Source of the DNA: Epiperipatus broadwayi
Lineage: Eukaryota > Onychophora > Udeonychophora > Euonychophora > Peripatidae
Assembly: GCA_028023455.1 (NCBI GenBank)
Contig: JAQFVV010006231.1
Span: 6,276,036-6,340,035 of the forward strand
DNA: 64,000 nt
Direction of reading: 5' to 3'
This document shows positions 12,777 through 24,697 of the stretch, piece after piece. Below the pieces are notes generated by a model. It did not search any database. It was not told the DNA's origin and was given only the letters and a program-made list of their open reading frames with translations. The translations under genes and the position numbers were made by a program. The first letter of the stretch is position 1. The number at the start of each line of letters is the position of its first letter.

Positions 12777-13118
12777 TCAAATACAAAATCTCTCACCAAG
12801 CCGTAAATATTTTATAAACTGTGCAAATTCGGAAAAATGTATTTGCTGTGATGTGGCATACATGCTGTACTGCGACACAACATATCGGTCTGCATTCTGT
12901 AGCACAACAAAAAGTTGTATTATAGAAAACATGAGTTCGAATGTGTAGGCCGTGGAAACAGCATTTTTATGTGTTTTAGTGTGAAAACCATGCCATAGAG
13001 TGGCATCTTTAGCTATAAGATGAGTACCAAAACTAGTAATTAAAAATAGGATTTTTAAAAGCAATAGGTAAGTAAATAAATAATGAATGGATGAATAAAT
13101 ATTATATTTACTTAACAT
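12777..13118 (-). other. Unassigned 113-codon open frame, probably TE remnant
   Basis: The frame reads from 13118 down to 12777. The first third is hydrophobic and low complexity; the rest (from about DATLWHGF onward) has balanced composition and is GC-richer than the surroundings. I recognise no family. A part of the locus (the 'acagcatttttatg' region near 12958) weakly resembles 60600-60660, so it may be a dispersed element. It could also be chance. No splice context suggests a host exon. Confidence 0.2.
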
Positions 13119-16100
13119 ATTTATTTTAAAATTTTTTTAAAAAAATAGTTTTAAAATTTATATTTTGAGACTTATCTAGATTTAAACAATGCTGAATAAA
13201 TGTATTAAAGATTATTTGTAATATTTGTTTCATTAAAGATGTAATATAAATTTAATTATGTGATATTTTTATTTATCCTGGTGTGTAACTTTTAATTAAT
13301 TATTTTTATTTGCAACCAGGAGGTATTTTAATTAATTAAGTTGTCTAGACAAGATTTAAAAAAATTGATTTATTGTAAAATTGAATATTAATTAAATAAA
13401 TTTTACACAATGACCTTCTCTGGTTATAAATAGGCCAAGGATTTGAACTAATCACAGGTTTAGGTTAATAAAAAGTTTTATAAAATGATCACCTGACTAC
13501 TACTATAAATAGGTAAGATTGTCACCTCACACTTATTCTCAATCAATTTTAATTTTATTTTGTTTGTAGCAGTTGAATTTTAAAACCCCAATTAAATTTT
13601 TAAAATGTAATTTTATTTAAACTTTATTATTTTTCTAGCTTACTATGATAGGGTGATTTAAAACTATCTTGACACACTTATCTGAACTGAAACACCAAAG
13701 GAATTGAAATCTTTACACTTGCCAGCTTTAATAGTAATCCTATTTAATTATTACAATGTTTAGAATGTTATTTTAAAATTTTCTGCATTGGATAATTTCA
13801 AGATATTGTTATTATAGCCATTATAATGACTCAAAAATAGTGTCAATTTCAAAGTCTATTTGAATGTGTGTGTTATAATTAAATCTGCCACAGAATATTT
13901 AAGTTTCTTATTAGCAAAAATATCACAGAAATTAGTAATAACTTTTTGACATTTTATTTCAAACATTTATTCATGTCAAATTATCTAGAATTCATTTACC
14001 TAAAGTAAAAGACTTAATTCAAGATAAGAACTATATTTTGATATGATGAATTTGTTTATCAGATGTTTACAAATGATTTAACTCTACAAAAGAAATACTA
14101 AATTAATAAAAAATTTATACTTCAATAAAATGCATTTGTGTTTATTTAAATAAAAGACATTTTCTTGTTATACCTATAACAGCACAAATAAAATAATTCA
14201 TTTTCAAAGCAGGTGTAATAAAAAAAGGAAATCAACTTGTAACAAATTATTAAATAAATATTAAATGAAACTTAAAAGTTTTTCACTTCATAAAATCAGA
14301 AAATAAATATACCTGCAAAAATAGCACTATATTTAAATAAACTTAAATTATTTTTCTGCATTTAAAAATTTATAAATGCCTGCAATGTTTTATATGCTGC
14401 AAATTATTTCTTCCCTCTGAATGTTGCTATGGAGACCACTATAGTCATTAATATGATATTTGAATTAAAAAATTTTCTTCTGAAAATATTTGATAATATT
14501 GGATATATACAATTTATCAAAAGTACTTTATTATAAAATATTCACATTAATATTACAAATTAAGATAATTTGTATGAGGAATTAATTTGAAAACTTGAAT
14601 TTAAATACTAGCAAATTATTTATTTGCAATTTAATTAACATATATCATAATTTAAATTTATGGATACTTGTCTGATTGGCCATAAATTTATCCTATACTT
14701 GCTAGCATGATTATTTGAAATTTTACTAAGGATATCCATAAGAAATGTGTTTTATATCTCATAATTATTTTTTAGATTTTAATATCATAGTTATATTGTA
14801 TTATATGGTGGATATATTTGCTATCCATAAGTGAGTATTTGCCAAATTTACCCATTCACACTCCAGTGTAATGGTTATTGGAAGAAGAAAAAATAAATCT
14901 GAAGGACATTATTTATTTAATTTAATGGTAAAGCATAGAATTTATTTGTATTGTGAATTTGCATACAATGTTTTATTTATGTACATAATTATCTTCATAT
15001 TATGTAAGCTATATTTTGAAATATCATAGTCTCAGAATAGTACTTTATTATATTTGCATACTTTAAAATAGTGTTTTTCTTTCTACATATGAAGTATTTA
15101 TTTATGAAGGTATATTGTTATTCTGTAAGCTGAATAAGTAGATGTATGTTTCTATTATTTATTGTATGATTATTTATTGTATAATGTTAATGGAGCCATA
15201 TTTGGCATTAATTATTGTTATTTATCCTATTTCACATTTGTTGTTTGTATTTTTGTTAAAGATAGTAAATTTATTCTCTCTTTTTATTTTAGGAGTGCTT
15301 AAATATGCCAAGAGATGGTAACATTTGTCTGTCTCTTATTATTTTGCTAGCATTTTTATGCTCACAGCATATATTTTGGAGATTGTGGCTGAGACTCTCT
15401 AATTTTAAGGCAATTCCTATTTAATATTTTTGTCCCTGATGCACATTCTCATTATTTTTCCTATTTTTTCTTACTAGTGACAAAGTCCTAGATCCTTTAT
15501 TAACCTTCAAGTAGGTGCATTTTATGAGCTATGCCATTATACTTTTACTTTGCCTTATTTAATTATTTGAAGATGGATTTTTGTTTGTAATTTATAGTAT
15601 GTTTAGTAAAGCATGTGTAGTATTTTACCATGACTTTATCTGACATTTTAGTGGTTTTATCAAAGTATTGAGAAATTCTACCTTACTTCTATAGCATTCT
15701 TGGTTGACTTAAATGTGAGTAATTCATTGAAAATGTGTAAGTTCTATATTTGAGTTTTTTAATAATGAGGACTAAATATGATAAATAATTAATTTTAAAT
15801 TTTTTTAAAGTATATTTAGGCATAAATAGACAATATACATCTATCTTATCACTCCTTCATTGCTGGATTGGTATGCTATTATTATTGAGTATGTTAAATA
15901 TTCATAAAAGGGGCACTACTTATATGAAGGTTATTATCACTGTATGAGTGCATTGGATAAGTGAAAACTTTTTAATAATTAAACAATAGAAGTTTAGTTT
16001 AATCTGCTGGATTATTTTTGTTAATCCAACTGAATTTTTTTTTTATAAAACATGATGTAAATTTTTAAATTCTTCTGTCATAAATTTTGAAAAAGTAAAG

Positions 16101-16666
16101 TTGTGAAAGACTTTGACTATATGGACTCAAATATGGAATATTTGTGATTCTGTATTTGTTTTCTTGTAGAATAAATATTTGTTGTTATTATTTAAGAAAT
16201 TTCTCATAGTCATTTGTTCACATCATTTTACTTATCAACCAGAAATCATTCCATTTGTGAATAAAATGTAAAAAAATATTGTAAATTATAAGTGTATTTG
16301 CTAAAAGAGTACTTGAATATTGAAGCTAATAAGAGCTACTTTATTGAATTATTTAGACATTAATAGTACATCTAAGAAAGTTGTAATTTTTTTAATAAAG
16401 AATTATAATCTGATTAGTCAATTTGGATCACTTTAGCTAATTTGATTTATTTATTTCCAATCAGTGTGATAAGATATTATTACCTTAGGGAAAGTGTATG
16501 CCTTATTTATTTTATTAACTAAGATTTCATTCAATATTGAATAAATCTAAAGAGTCAAAAAGAATTTTCTATAATTTAAATGAGATCATATTACCCTAAA
16601 ATATCCTGATTTAATTCAATGAACCATATTATTTAAATTTATTTTGAAAATGAAGAAATTACTTCC
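13119..16666. other. Long AT-rich intron stretch without recognised features
   Basis: About 3.5 kb of AT-rich sequence with no exon-like frame, element end or structured repeat that I can support. A 'tttattttag' acceptor-like site at about 15290 is followed by 'gagtgcttaa', which hits a stop at once, so I do not call an exon. Confidence 0.5.
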
Positions 16667-16707
16667 AAAGATGGATCTTATATATAGAGCCTGCAAAACA
16701 AGCTCTA

Positions 16708-16740
16708 AATGCAGAAACCGGTCTGGGGTTGAGGATATTC
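16708..16740 (+). ncRNA. Truncated hammerhead ribozyme motif, copy 0
   Basis: Only the 3' half is present: 'tgcaGAAAC' (16709-16716), the self-complementary 'accggt' (16717-16722), the cleavage-type GTC (16721-16723) and the distal helix I strand 'tggggttgaggatattc' (16724-16740). The CUGAUGA box and 5' helix I strand are missing because the element begins inside the motif. Not functional alone. Confidence 0.6.
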
Positions 16741-17055
16741 TCAAAGCTTGTTAAGAGTTTGATTTGCAGGCTCTATATATAACATTTGTAAATACGAGCT
16801 TCATTAAAATTAAGTCATGTGACATCTGACTTGATTTTTTTTTATCAATTTATTTTTTGCTATTAAGGCTTCGGCAATTTTATATTGCTAAGGCTATTAA
16901 TATATGGTGTACCTGAACTTAGTTCAGTCCCATATGGCTATTTGAGTTAGATAGCTCGATTTTTAGACATATGGATATCTGAAAATTTCAGATTTTCTTC
17001 TCAATAGTTATACATTAGATAAAAATTGGGCTTGTCCTAGTATTTTTAATTTAAT

Positions 17056-17118
17056 GAATATCCTGGCACCTCACTGATGATACTAGATTTAGAAACTGGT
17101 CTGGGATTGAGGATATTC
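17056..17118 (+). ncRNA. Hammerhead ribozyme motif (type I), copy 1, intact boxes
   Basis: In order: helix I 5' strand (17056-17073, 'gaatatcct' plus 'cacctca'), CTGATGA (17074-17080), short stem II (17081-17091), GAAAC (17092-17096), a minimal helix III 'actggt', the predicted cleavage triplet GTC (17099-17101) and helix I 3' strand (17102-17118). The distal helix I pairs gaatatcct with aggatattc over 9 perfect base pairs, with an asymmetric internal loop between that and the core-proximal pairs, as in hammerheads with loop-loop contacts. Helix III is 2 to 3 bp and nearly palindromic, so cleavage would be expected mainly in dimeric or multimeric RNA. Stem II here is weak (UA/UA), which may reduce activity. 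Confidence 0.7.
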
Positions 17119-17406
17119 TCAAAGCTTGTTAAGAGCTTGTTTTTCAGTCTCTATATATAACATTTGTAAATACGAGCTTTATTAAAATTAGATCATGTGA
17201 CATCTGACTTGATTTTTTTATCATTTTTTGCTATTAAGGCTTTGGCGATTTTATATTGCTAAGGCTATTAATATATGATGTATCTGAACTTAGTTCAGTC
17301 CCATATGGCTATTTAGACATATCGATGTCTGAAAATTTCAGATTTTCTTCTCAATAGTTATACATTAGATAAAGTGCTGGGCTTGTCCTAATATTTTTAA
17401 TCTAAT

Positions 17407-17469
17407 GAATATCCTGGCACCTCACTGGTGATGCTAGATGCAGAAACTGGTCTGGGGTTGAGGATATTC
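17407..17469 (+). ncRNA. Hammerhead ribozyme motif (type I), copy 2, core substitution
   Basis: Same architecture as the copy at 17056. Helix I strands (17407-17424 and 17453-17469) pair over the distal 9 bp. Stem II is better here (tgc/gca with loop tagat, 17432-17442), and GAAAC (17443-17447) and GTC (17450-17452) are intact. The first core box reads CTGGTGA (17425-17431), so the invariant A6 is G and catalysis is probably lost. Stem II differs from copy 1 by paired changes in both strands, which supports a real structured RNA. Confidence 0.65.
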
Positions 17470-17588
17470 TCAAAGCTTGTTAAGAGATTGTTTTGCAAGC
17501 TCTATATATAACATTTGTAAATATGAGCTTTATTCAAATTAGATCATGTGACATCTGATTTGATTTTTTTATCAAAAGATGGATCTTA

Positions 17589-18810
17589 AGTGGCATAGAT
17601 TTTCAAAGGACATTTAAAATTTTATAAGAATTAAATATTGTTTTTATCTGATCAAAGCAATGAGATGTTTAGATCTTTAGAAGATGGATTTAAAAAATGG
17701 TAGTTGTTGTAGATGTTTAAAGAAGAAAGAAATTTAAGTGTAACCTCAATAGCATATGCTCACAATATTAAGAGTCTTTTATAAGTACTAGAGTGAGTTA
17801 AGATTTTTTCTCCTCTTGATTTATTAATAACATTGCTTTGTATTTATATATTTTATTATAAATGCTTCCCCTGTATATCTTATTGTAGCATATGGCATTT
17901 GTTTTATAAATCCATTGGTCTTAGCTTTTATATTAAAATTTTAGTTTTATATAATATGTAGCATTGTTGTTGAACCTATATGTAATATTTAACTGTTATC
18001 TGCATGTTTTAGATTACAATTTTGTTTGCCCAACATGTAGATTGATTGTTGAGGATGTGAGAGTTGTTATGACCTTTTGTGGCTTGTCTTCACTCACTCT
18101 CTCATTTTTGGAGACTACAATATATATGGTACTAGAAATAATGGACTAATCATAAGTTGGTTGTAGCTTACAGTTATTTATATATTTATTATTGATATAT
18201 AAAACTTTATAAGAATAAATCTACTTTTGTTTGATTACAAATATAATTATATATGATATTTATGTATGTGCATATATGTACAAGTAATGTTATCAGCATT
18301 AGGAGTCCTTCAAAAACCAAAAAAGAGAAATAGAGAGAAGGGAAAAAGTCAAAGATAAAAACAAAAAATTATATGGTAATACTAACCAGTTGTAAATACA
18401 AATAGATCCACATATATTTCATGCTAGTCTTTTAATTTATTTGAGATCTTGTTTTTTAATTTAATCTTCAGTAAACTTTTCTTTTGAAAGATTTCAAGAC
18501 CTGGCATAAATACATAATTCTCTTTTATGCTATTCTCCCCATATTCTTCCAGTGAAAGCAATCAATAATGTAAATGGAGTCTATCTTTTCTTTGAAAATC
18601 TAATTTAAGTTTACTTAAAAAGATATGAACTTTTGCTCACAGCATAAATAACTAAAACTGAAGTTGCCTTATTGTGAAAATAATATGATTCATTAAAAAG
18701 TGTAGTTTGCATGAAAATATGAATGAAAAATGGAAGAAAAAATAAGATGGATTTCATATCAAGAAACCTGTAAATCCCATGAGTGATAAATTATTATGAA
18801 TATATAACAT
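17589..18810. other. Intron sequence, nothing recognised
   Basis: AT-rich. The 61-codon frame at 17964-18149 has no family motif and no credible splice context. I see no element ends. Confidence 0.4.
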
Positions 18811-18817
18811 TTATGTT

Positions 18818-19630
18818 AGTGGCGGCTCCTCCATAAACACTGAAGCACTACAGCACGCCCAGAAAAAAAGTTATTAAATTTATGCTTGAAAATATCAATA
18901 ATCAACAAACATTTAATATTTTCCATAATTATTATATAAATACAATTAATTAAAACATTTTTAAAAAAAATTATCTTAACTGATGCTTGAAATTCTATTC
19001 AAAGATGTTGATAATTATCATAATGCCAGAAACATCATATTTAGAAGTTCCGCAAAGATTCATTTGCTTTTATTAATGTTTGAAACTAGTTCCATTGGAG
19101 CTGCTCACTGCTGCAGCACCAATAGTTATTTGAACATGGAATGCTTATCTATTCTGGTTTCTCTTCAAAGTAATTAAATTTTTATTGTTTTCATTTAGAA
19201 TCAGCAATAAAATATTGTTTGTTTTTTTATAAAACTAATACTTATAAATTAACATACAAATATTTATAAGAGAAAAATATAATACTAAAAGAAATATTAT
19301 TTTAAATATTTGTCACTATTGGTGTTAGTTGCTGAATATATATATAAAAAATATATTTTCCCAATTGTCATTACATTTAAAAAATTGAAATAAAAAGTAA
19401 AGGTCAATCTATTCCAGTTATTATTATTTGACAAATAACAGTTAGTAAAAATAAAAATTACTTTAACTCATTTATTAATGATTGGTAAGAAAAAGAAAAT
19501 GGTTGTGTGTTTGCGAAATTAGAAATGCTCTGAGTTTTTTTTGTGTGTGTTTTTTTTTTTTTGCTTACTTTTTTGGTGGCATACTGTAATAAAGCACTCC
19601 TACTTAAAAATTTCATGGGCTGCCACTGAT
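18818..19630. mobile_element. DNA transposon remnant with short TIRs
   Basis: The left end 'agtggcggctcctccat' (18818) and the right end 'atgggctgccact' (ends 19629) are imperfect inverted repeats over about 12-14 bases. The left end is followed by 'gaagcactacagcacgccc' and the right end preceded by 'aaagcactcc', adding a subterminal inverted match. Both ends are GC-rich islands in AT-rich DNA. About 0.8 kb with no transposase, hence a MITE-like or internally deleted element, perhaps hAT-type from the terminal style. No clear target duplication. Confidence 0.45.
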
Positions 19631-19639
19631 TCACGTAAT

Positions 19640-20584
19640 TACAATTGACTTCACTGCACCTAATAAAAATATTTTACAGAATTTGTTGATGAAAAAAAAT
19701 CATGTTTTTTTATTTTTGCTATAAAATTATTATGGAACTTTTCACAGCTTCATCTTAATTGTTTTCTTTATGTTCCCACTTTTTGAGATTTGCTAATTTC
19801 AGTACTGAATTGTTTAATATGTTCACTTTATTAATTAGGAATAAACTTTAATTTTTATTTGTAAATAAATAATTATTTTTTTAATTAAAAAGGAATCAAA
19901 ACAAAATAAATACTATAGTTTAAAAAATCAAAAATGTTTTAATTTATAATGTCTGTAACTAATATTTACTAAATATGGTATTAATCATATGAGCCATTCA
20001 CAACAATATATTCATAGTCTTCTTATGAATTGTTGTAATTAATGAACTTTTATGTATGTTTTTAACTTCATGTATATATAATCTATTAATGTTATTTATT
20101 TATGCCTTGTGTAGAAATTTGTAGAAACTTACAATCTTATGAATGAAAAATCATCTAACCTCTTGCAGGACATATGCTTTTGTAAATCAAACCTGATATC
20201 ACCAGTTTCTAAGGAGACCAATTGAAAACATCAAATTTAGCAATTCAATTTCCATTACTTAGAAAGCTTTAGTTAAATTCTAATAAAATTCATGCTCAAA
20301 CTTTAATATCAATTTAAATGCTCCAAATCTATTTAAATAGAAACTGATAGTTATGCTTGAGGTGGTCTCAACTAGTCTCCCAAGTAGCTAGTAATATCAT
20401 GTTTTATTAACAGGAACAGGTGACTTGTAAGAAGTTAGTTAATTTTTCATTAAATGTTACTGTTTATAAGACTGTATGTTTCTATAAATGTCTATAGACA
20501 GCATAAATAAATAAAGCTAATAGATTACATAATTATGTGGCATTTAACCAATTAATATTTTCTTACAATCTTTTTTTTTTTCAG
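19640..20584. other. Intron sequence before RasGEF exon 2
   Basis: No feature recognised except the polypyrimidine tract and AG acceptor (about 20571-20584: a T run followed by tcag) that serve the next exon. Confidence 0.5.
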
Positions 20585-20713
20585 AATCTATATGATACTC
20601 CTGAGCAAATTTTATTAAATTATTCCAGAAAAGTAATAAATATTTTAGCTTCAGAAATTTTGGAAAGAGATAGTGTTAACAAAAGAGCTAAAGCTGTTGT
20701 TATGCTACTTGAT
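20585..20713 (+). CDS. RasGEF gene, exon 2 of 4 visible
   Basis: A 129-bp exon, exactly 43 codons, phase 0 at both ends, between a T-rich tract with tcag (20581-20584) and the donor gtaaga (20714). It encodes the second conserved RasGEF segment: YSRKVINILASEIL (about residues 13-26) matches the family pattern (F N..S.WV..EIL), and NKRAKAVVMLLD matches the following 'RA..I..FI.IA' helix. It joins in frame to the exon ending at 2788 across an intron of about 17.8 kb. The intron contains most of the tandem and foldback elements described above. Confidence 0.85.
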
Positions 20714-21340
20714 GTAAGATTACTTTACTCATAGGTTTTAATATGATCACTTCCATATTTTGATAAAATATCCAAATTTAAATTCATACATACATATGTA
20801 TATATCAGGGTTGTCTCTAGCTTTAAAAAAAGATGCAAAATGCTTGATATATATAATTTTCACTTGTTGAATTAAAATTTATGTTAATTATAAATTTTAA
20901 TGGGCATATAGCATATAGAGCATTAATAAGATTGAAACTACTATAAAAGACTGATATTATTATTAAAAATAATTCATAACGACTTGATTATATTTATATA
21001 CTAAACAAACACACATATTTAACACATGTACATACATATGTATATTTGACTTTTTTTAAATAACTTTTTATTTTATGCATGTAAATAAGGACCTCTGGGT
21101 GCAATAGTGGTGCATTCCTCTCTAATTCCTAAGATCTGCATTTGAATTGTAAATGAATAAGCTTGAAATTTGTTTCAGATTTTAATCAACTTTAGGAATT
21201 TTTTTTTCTAAATAACATGGGTAACTAGCTATTTTCTTAGTTAGAAGGTAAAACAGGCATGAATATACCCAAACTCACTTATGAAAATTAATAAGCATGC
21301 AGAATAATACTTTAACTGTATTTTCATGAAGGTTTGTGAT
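20714..21340. other. Intron sequence, possible SINE-like fragment
   Basis: AT-rich. A GC-richer piece at 21088-21150 ('ctctgggtgcaatagtgg', 'gatctgcatttgaattg') looks a little like a tRNA-derived SINE head with a decayed B box, but I cannot define ends. Confidence 0.3.
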
Positions 21341-21344
21341 GATG

Positions 21345-22435
21345 GTGTTTAAGTTGTATTTATATATTGGACTATTTCCATCATCTAATATGAGTATTGT
21401 CTTTAGAAAAATTTAACTTTATTTAAATATTCCAAATACATTCAACTTTTTGTAATAGCATACAAGTTAGTATATGTACAATGTTTTGAGATGTATTAGT
21501 CTCCCCTCAGTCAGCAGACATTTCATATACTTATCTATGAGTTTCTTCCTGATTTCTCCATTTTTATCTAAGAGCAAATTTGATTAATGGTTTCCTTACA
21601 TTATGTATAGTCACCCTAGGTTGACTTATGGGGATTTTTGCCATTGTCATGTGAGCAGTTTCTTTAAATTTTCATCTTTGCACTTTTTGTTCTCTATCCG
21701 ATATTTTTGTATTTTCCCAATTGAACATATATTCATTAGTACACACATAGTCTACTACTTTAGACACATCTGTTTTCTATCTTCTAATTATCAGTTTGTG
21801 TTCTTGCAAGTGCTATTCAATGAGATGACTTGTCTCACAAATATACATTCTTCCACATTCACATGGTATTTCATAGATGCAGTTTTTTGTTTTCAGCATT
21901 TTAAGTTTAGGCTTTGTAGATGTTAGAATTCCTTGTAGTGTGGTATGGCTCTGAAAAGCTGTTCTGATATTATGATGATTACAGATTTTCCTTAATTTGT
22001 CTTTTATTTTTGGTATGTATAGATACCCTACAATAATTGTTTTTTCCTTTTGTTGCTTCTTTTTGTTGTCTATTTAAAGTTTTCTTAATAACAGCTGATG
22101 GATAAACATTTTTTATAAGAGTTCTATGTAGATCTTCTTTTTTCAAATCACTGATTTTTGAACAAGCTTCTTTTGCTCTGTTCTATATTGATAATGTAAC
22201 TCCACATTTTGAGTTTTTGGTGTGATTGGATGTATAGGTTAAGTATTTTCCTATATATGTGGGTTTTTGGCAAACTGTAGTTTTGATTTTCTCATGAAGG
22301 ATTCTTGAGTATGCCAATTTTTGTTTTTGTTTTGATTCTATTGTGAATTCTAGAAAGTTTGTAGTAGTGCTTCACCATGTGGCTGTAAAACAAATGTATC
22401 ATCTACATAGCAAAGTCAATTTTAGGTTGATATGG
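21345..22435 (-). mobile_element. Penelope-like element, 5'-truncated copy on minus strand
   Basis: Read on the minus strand, this is a second copy of the element at 22490-24845. It starts in the reverse transcriptase palm, with YVDD encoded at 22398-22409. It continues through a GIY-YIG endonuclease region (about 21840-21905, with CIYEIPCEC then YIC instead of YIG) and ends in the 3' untranslated segment at about 21345-21440, which matches 24740-24845 in reverse. Frameshifts and stops make it a pseudogene. Unlike its partner it lacks the SINE at about 24585-24695. The two copies lie head to head, separated by only about 50 bases. Confidence 0.8.
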
Positions 22436-23556
22436 AATAGTTTCTAAGTATCAAACCTTGCTTTCCATTAATAATGTAGAATGTTTTCTAAAAAATACTT
22501 ACAGATGAAGACTTCCCAAGAGTTTTCCAAGCAGTAAGAAAATCATATTCTACATTACATGGAAAAATAAAAGAATACTAAAAGAAAAATCTTGTTAACC
22601 TACATGGACATATCAACAATCATAATATACCAAGCAGTGTACCAGCATTATCTGTTAAAAATCTCAGTTCTAAACATCTAACAGATGCTGAAATTTTTGT
22701 TCTTGAAAGAGTATTAAACTTTGCCATAACACCATCTAATATCCCTTTATTAAATATAATGGCAGCCACCATGAAAGTCACTCAAAAATTGCCTTTAGAA
22801 AAAGCAGCAGAATTATGCTGGAGAATAAAAAGAACACTTAATTAATAAACAATAAAATTGAAATAAAACATATGTTATGGTGAGAGGAAAGCAATAAAAT
22901 CTCTCAAAGCAGATAAATCTATAATTATTCTCCCTGTTGACAAAGGAAATGCAACAGTTGTAATGAATACAGCTAATTATGGCAATAAAATAAAAGAACT
23001 CATCATAGCAAACCAATACAGAAAAGTGGGGAAAATCTGATACCAAGTACAGAAACAAAGTTACAAGCATTACTCAGAAGCATTGAAGGTACTTCAGTGA
23101 TTCAGAAAAAAATAAAATAACATATTTCAGCAAAATGTCTCATTTTTATGGTCTACCTAAAATCCATAAGGATCATAAAATTTTTATTAAGGCTTATTGT
23201 TAGTTCTAGAAATTCACATTACCAAAATGTGTCAAAATTTCTTCTCAAAGTTCTAAATCCTTTGGTATAAAAGACCCAATCCTTTGTCAGGGATTGTAGA
23301 CACTTTGTACAATTAATCAAGAACTTAAAAATTGAAAGAACTGACTTACTGGTAAGCAGTGATGTGGAAAGTTTATTCACAAACGTGTCGTGTGAAAAAG
23401 CATTGTCTATTGTAAGAAAAAGATTAAATGATGATAATAGCTTACAAATCAGAACAACTTCCTATTGATAGCATAATGGAACTATTAACATTCTGCATAA
23501 AAACAATCTACTTTCAATATAACACAGAATTCTTCCAATGAAATCAAGGAATAGCT

Positions 23557-23835
23557 ATGGACTTACCATTGTCACCCATGATTAGCAATACTTACATGGA
23601 AGAATTTGAAACTTTAGCCCTAAAAACTACTCCATGCTGGTTTCACTATGTAGATGATACATTTGTTGTATTGCCACATGGTGAAGCACTATCACAAACT
23701 TTCTGGAAACATATCAACAACATATTCCCATCAATTAAATTCACAATAGAAATAGACAAAGAACAAAAATTGGCATTCTTAGATGTTCTTGTGACAAAAC
23801 TCCCTCATTGGAAAATCAAAACTACGGTTTACTGA
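23557..23835 (+). pseudogene. Penelope-like reverse transcriptase palm fragment
   Basis: A 92-codon open piece of the RT containing the sequence PLSPMISNTYMEEFE (box B region), FHYVDDTFVV with the catalytic aspartate pair (23653-23658), and KLAFLDVLVTK (RT box D/E region). It is preceded by NQGIAMD in the same frame behind a stop at 23539-23541, and it stops at 23833-23835 (tga), after which the sequence continues as KPTHTEKYLAY in the same frame. It is therefore a fragment of the larger decayed element, not a gene. Confidence 0.85.
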
Positions 23836-24581
23836 AAACCCACACATACAGAAAAATACTTAGCCTATACATTCAATCACACTAGAATTACAAAATGTGG
23901 AATTATACTATCACTATGGAACAGAGCAAAAGAAGTTTGTTCAGAAACCAGTGATTTGAAAAAAAGAAAAAAAAATCTATGTAGAACAAACTCTTATGAA
24001 AAATGGTTATCCATCAGCTCTTATTAAGAAAACCTTAAATAGAATACAAAAAGAACCATCAAAAGAAAAAAACAATTGGTGCTGTAGTATACCCATATAT
24101 ATCAAAAATAGCAGACAAATTAAGGAAAATCTGCAATCACTATAACATCAGTACAGGTTTCCAGAGCCATACCACACTATGAGTAATTCTAACAACTCTA
24201 CCTAAATTTGAAATGCTGAAAAAAAACTGCATCTATGAAATACCACATGAATGTGAAAGAATATATATTGGTGAGATCAGTCATTCCATTGAAAAACACT
24301 TGCAAGAACACAAACTGATAGAACAGTGAAAATGGATGTGTCTAATGTACCAATGAACTTATGTTCAATTGGAAAAATACAAAAATATGGGTAGAGAAGA
24401 AAAGGTACAAAGAAGAAAATTTAAAGAAGCTGTTCATATGACAATAGCAAACAATCTCATAAGTTAACCTAGTGTGACTATATATAATGTATGGAAACCA
24501 GTAATCAACTTTGCTCTTAGAAAAGGTGGAGAAATCAGGAAGAATCTCATAGATAAGTACATGAAATTTCTACTGACTGTT

Positions 24582-24697
24582 GCCTTTGGCAGGATGGCTC
24601 AATTGTTTAGAGCTTTACCTTAAAATTCAAACTCAAGAGTCCAGGTTTGATTCCTATGCTAGTATTGTCACTGGTCAGCCAGAAACACCTAAAGAAA
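24582..24697 (+). mobile_element. tRNA-derived SINE nested in the Penelope-like element
   Basis: A polymerase III promoter is visible: A box 'tggctcaattgtttaga' (24595-24611) and B box 'ggtttgattcc' (24644-24654), about 32 bases apart, preceded by 'ggcagga' as in a tRNA 5' end. The minus-strand copy at 21345-22435 reads directly from 'ctgctgactg' to the equivalent of 'ggaagattaata', so the empty site is preserved in this same window. That comparison defines the insertion at about 24582-24697. It has an A-rich 3' end ('ctaaagaaaaagg'). Not a functional tRNA gene, since no cloverleaf is intact. Confidence 0.75.

Larger units (their letters stand above)
16667..17588 (+). mobile_element. Tandem hammerhead-ribozyme repeat element (retrozyme-like) with 14-bp target duplication
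   Basis: An 894-bp block (16681-17574) is flanked by perfect 14-bp direct repeats, aaagatggatctta at 16667-16680 and 17575-17588, evidence of insertion as one unit. It contains about 2.4 tandem copies of a roughly 350-380-bp unit; equivalent points at 16721, 17099 and 17450 give periods of 378 and 351. Each unit carries a type I hammerhead ribozyme motif (separate entries); the first copy is cut off inside the ribozyme. There are no open frames. Small tandem units with a dimer-type hammerhead and a long target duplication are the described architecture of animal retrozymes, non-autonomous elements that spread through circular RNA and are probably reverse transcribed by Penelope-like enzymes. 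The family assignment is inference; the structure is seen directly. Confidence 0.75.

Noticed and set aside
15290-15330. Cryptic exon after 'tttattttag'
   Set aside because: The following sequence hits a stop within a few codons in the required phase and has no similarity to RasGEF.
21603-21926. Plus-strand 107-codon open frame
   Set aside because: It is antisense to the GIY-YIG and 3' region of the minus-strand Penelope-like copy.
24582-24697. Functional tRNA gene
   Set aside because: A and B boxes are present, but acceptor and anticodon stems do not pair, and the piece is an insertion with an A-rich end, so it is a SINE.
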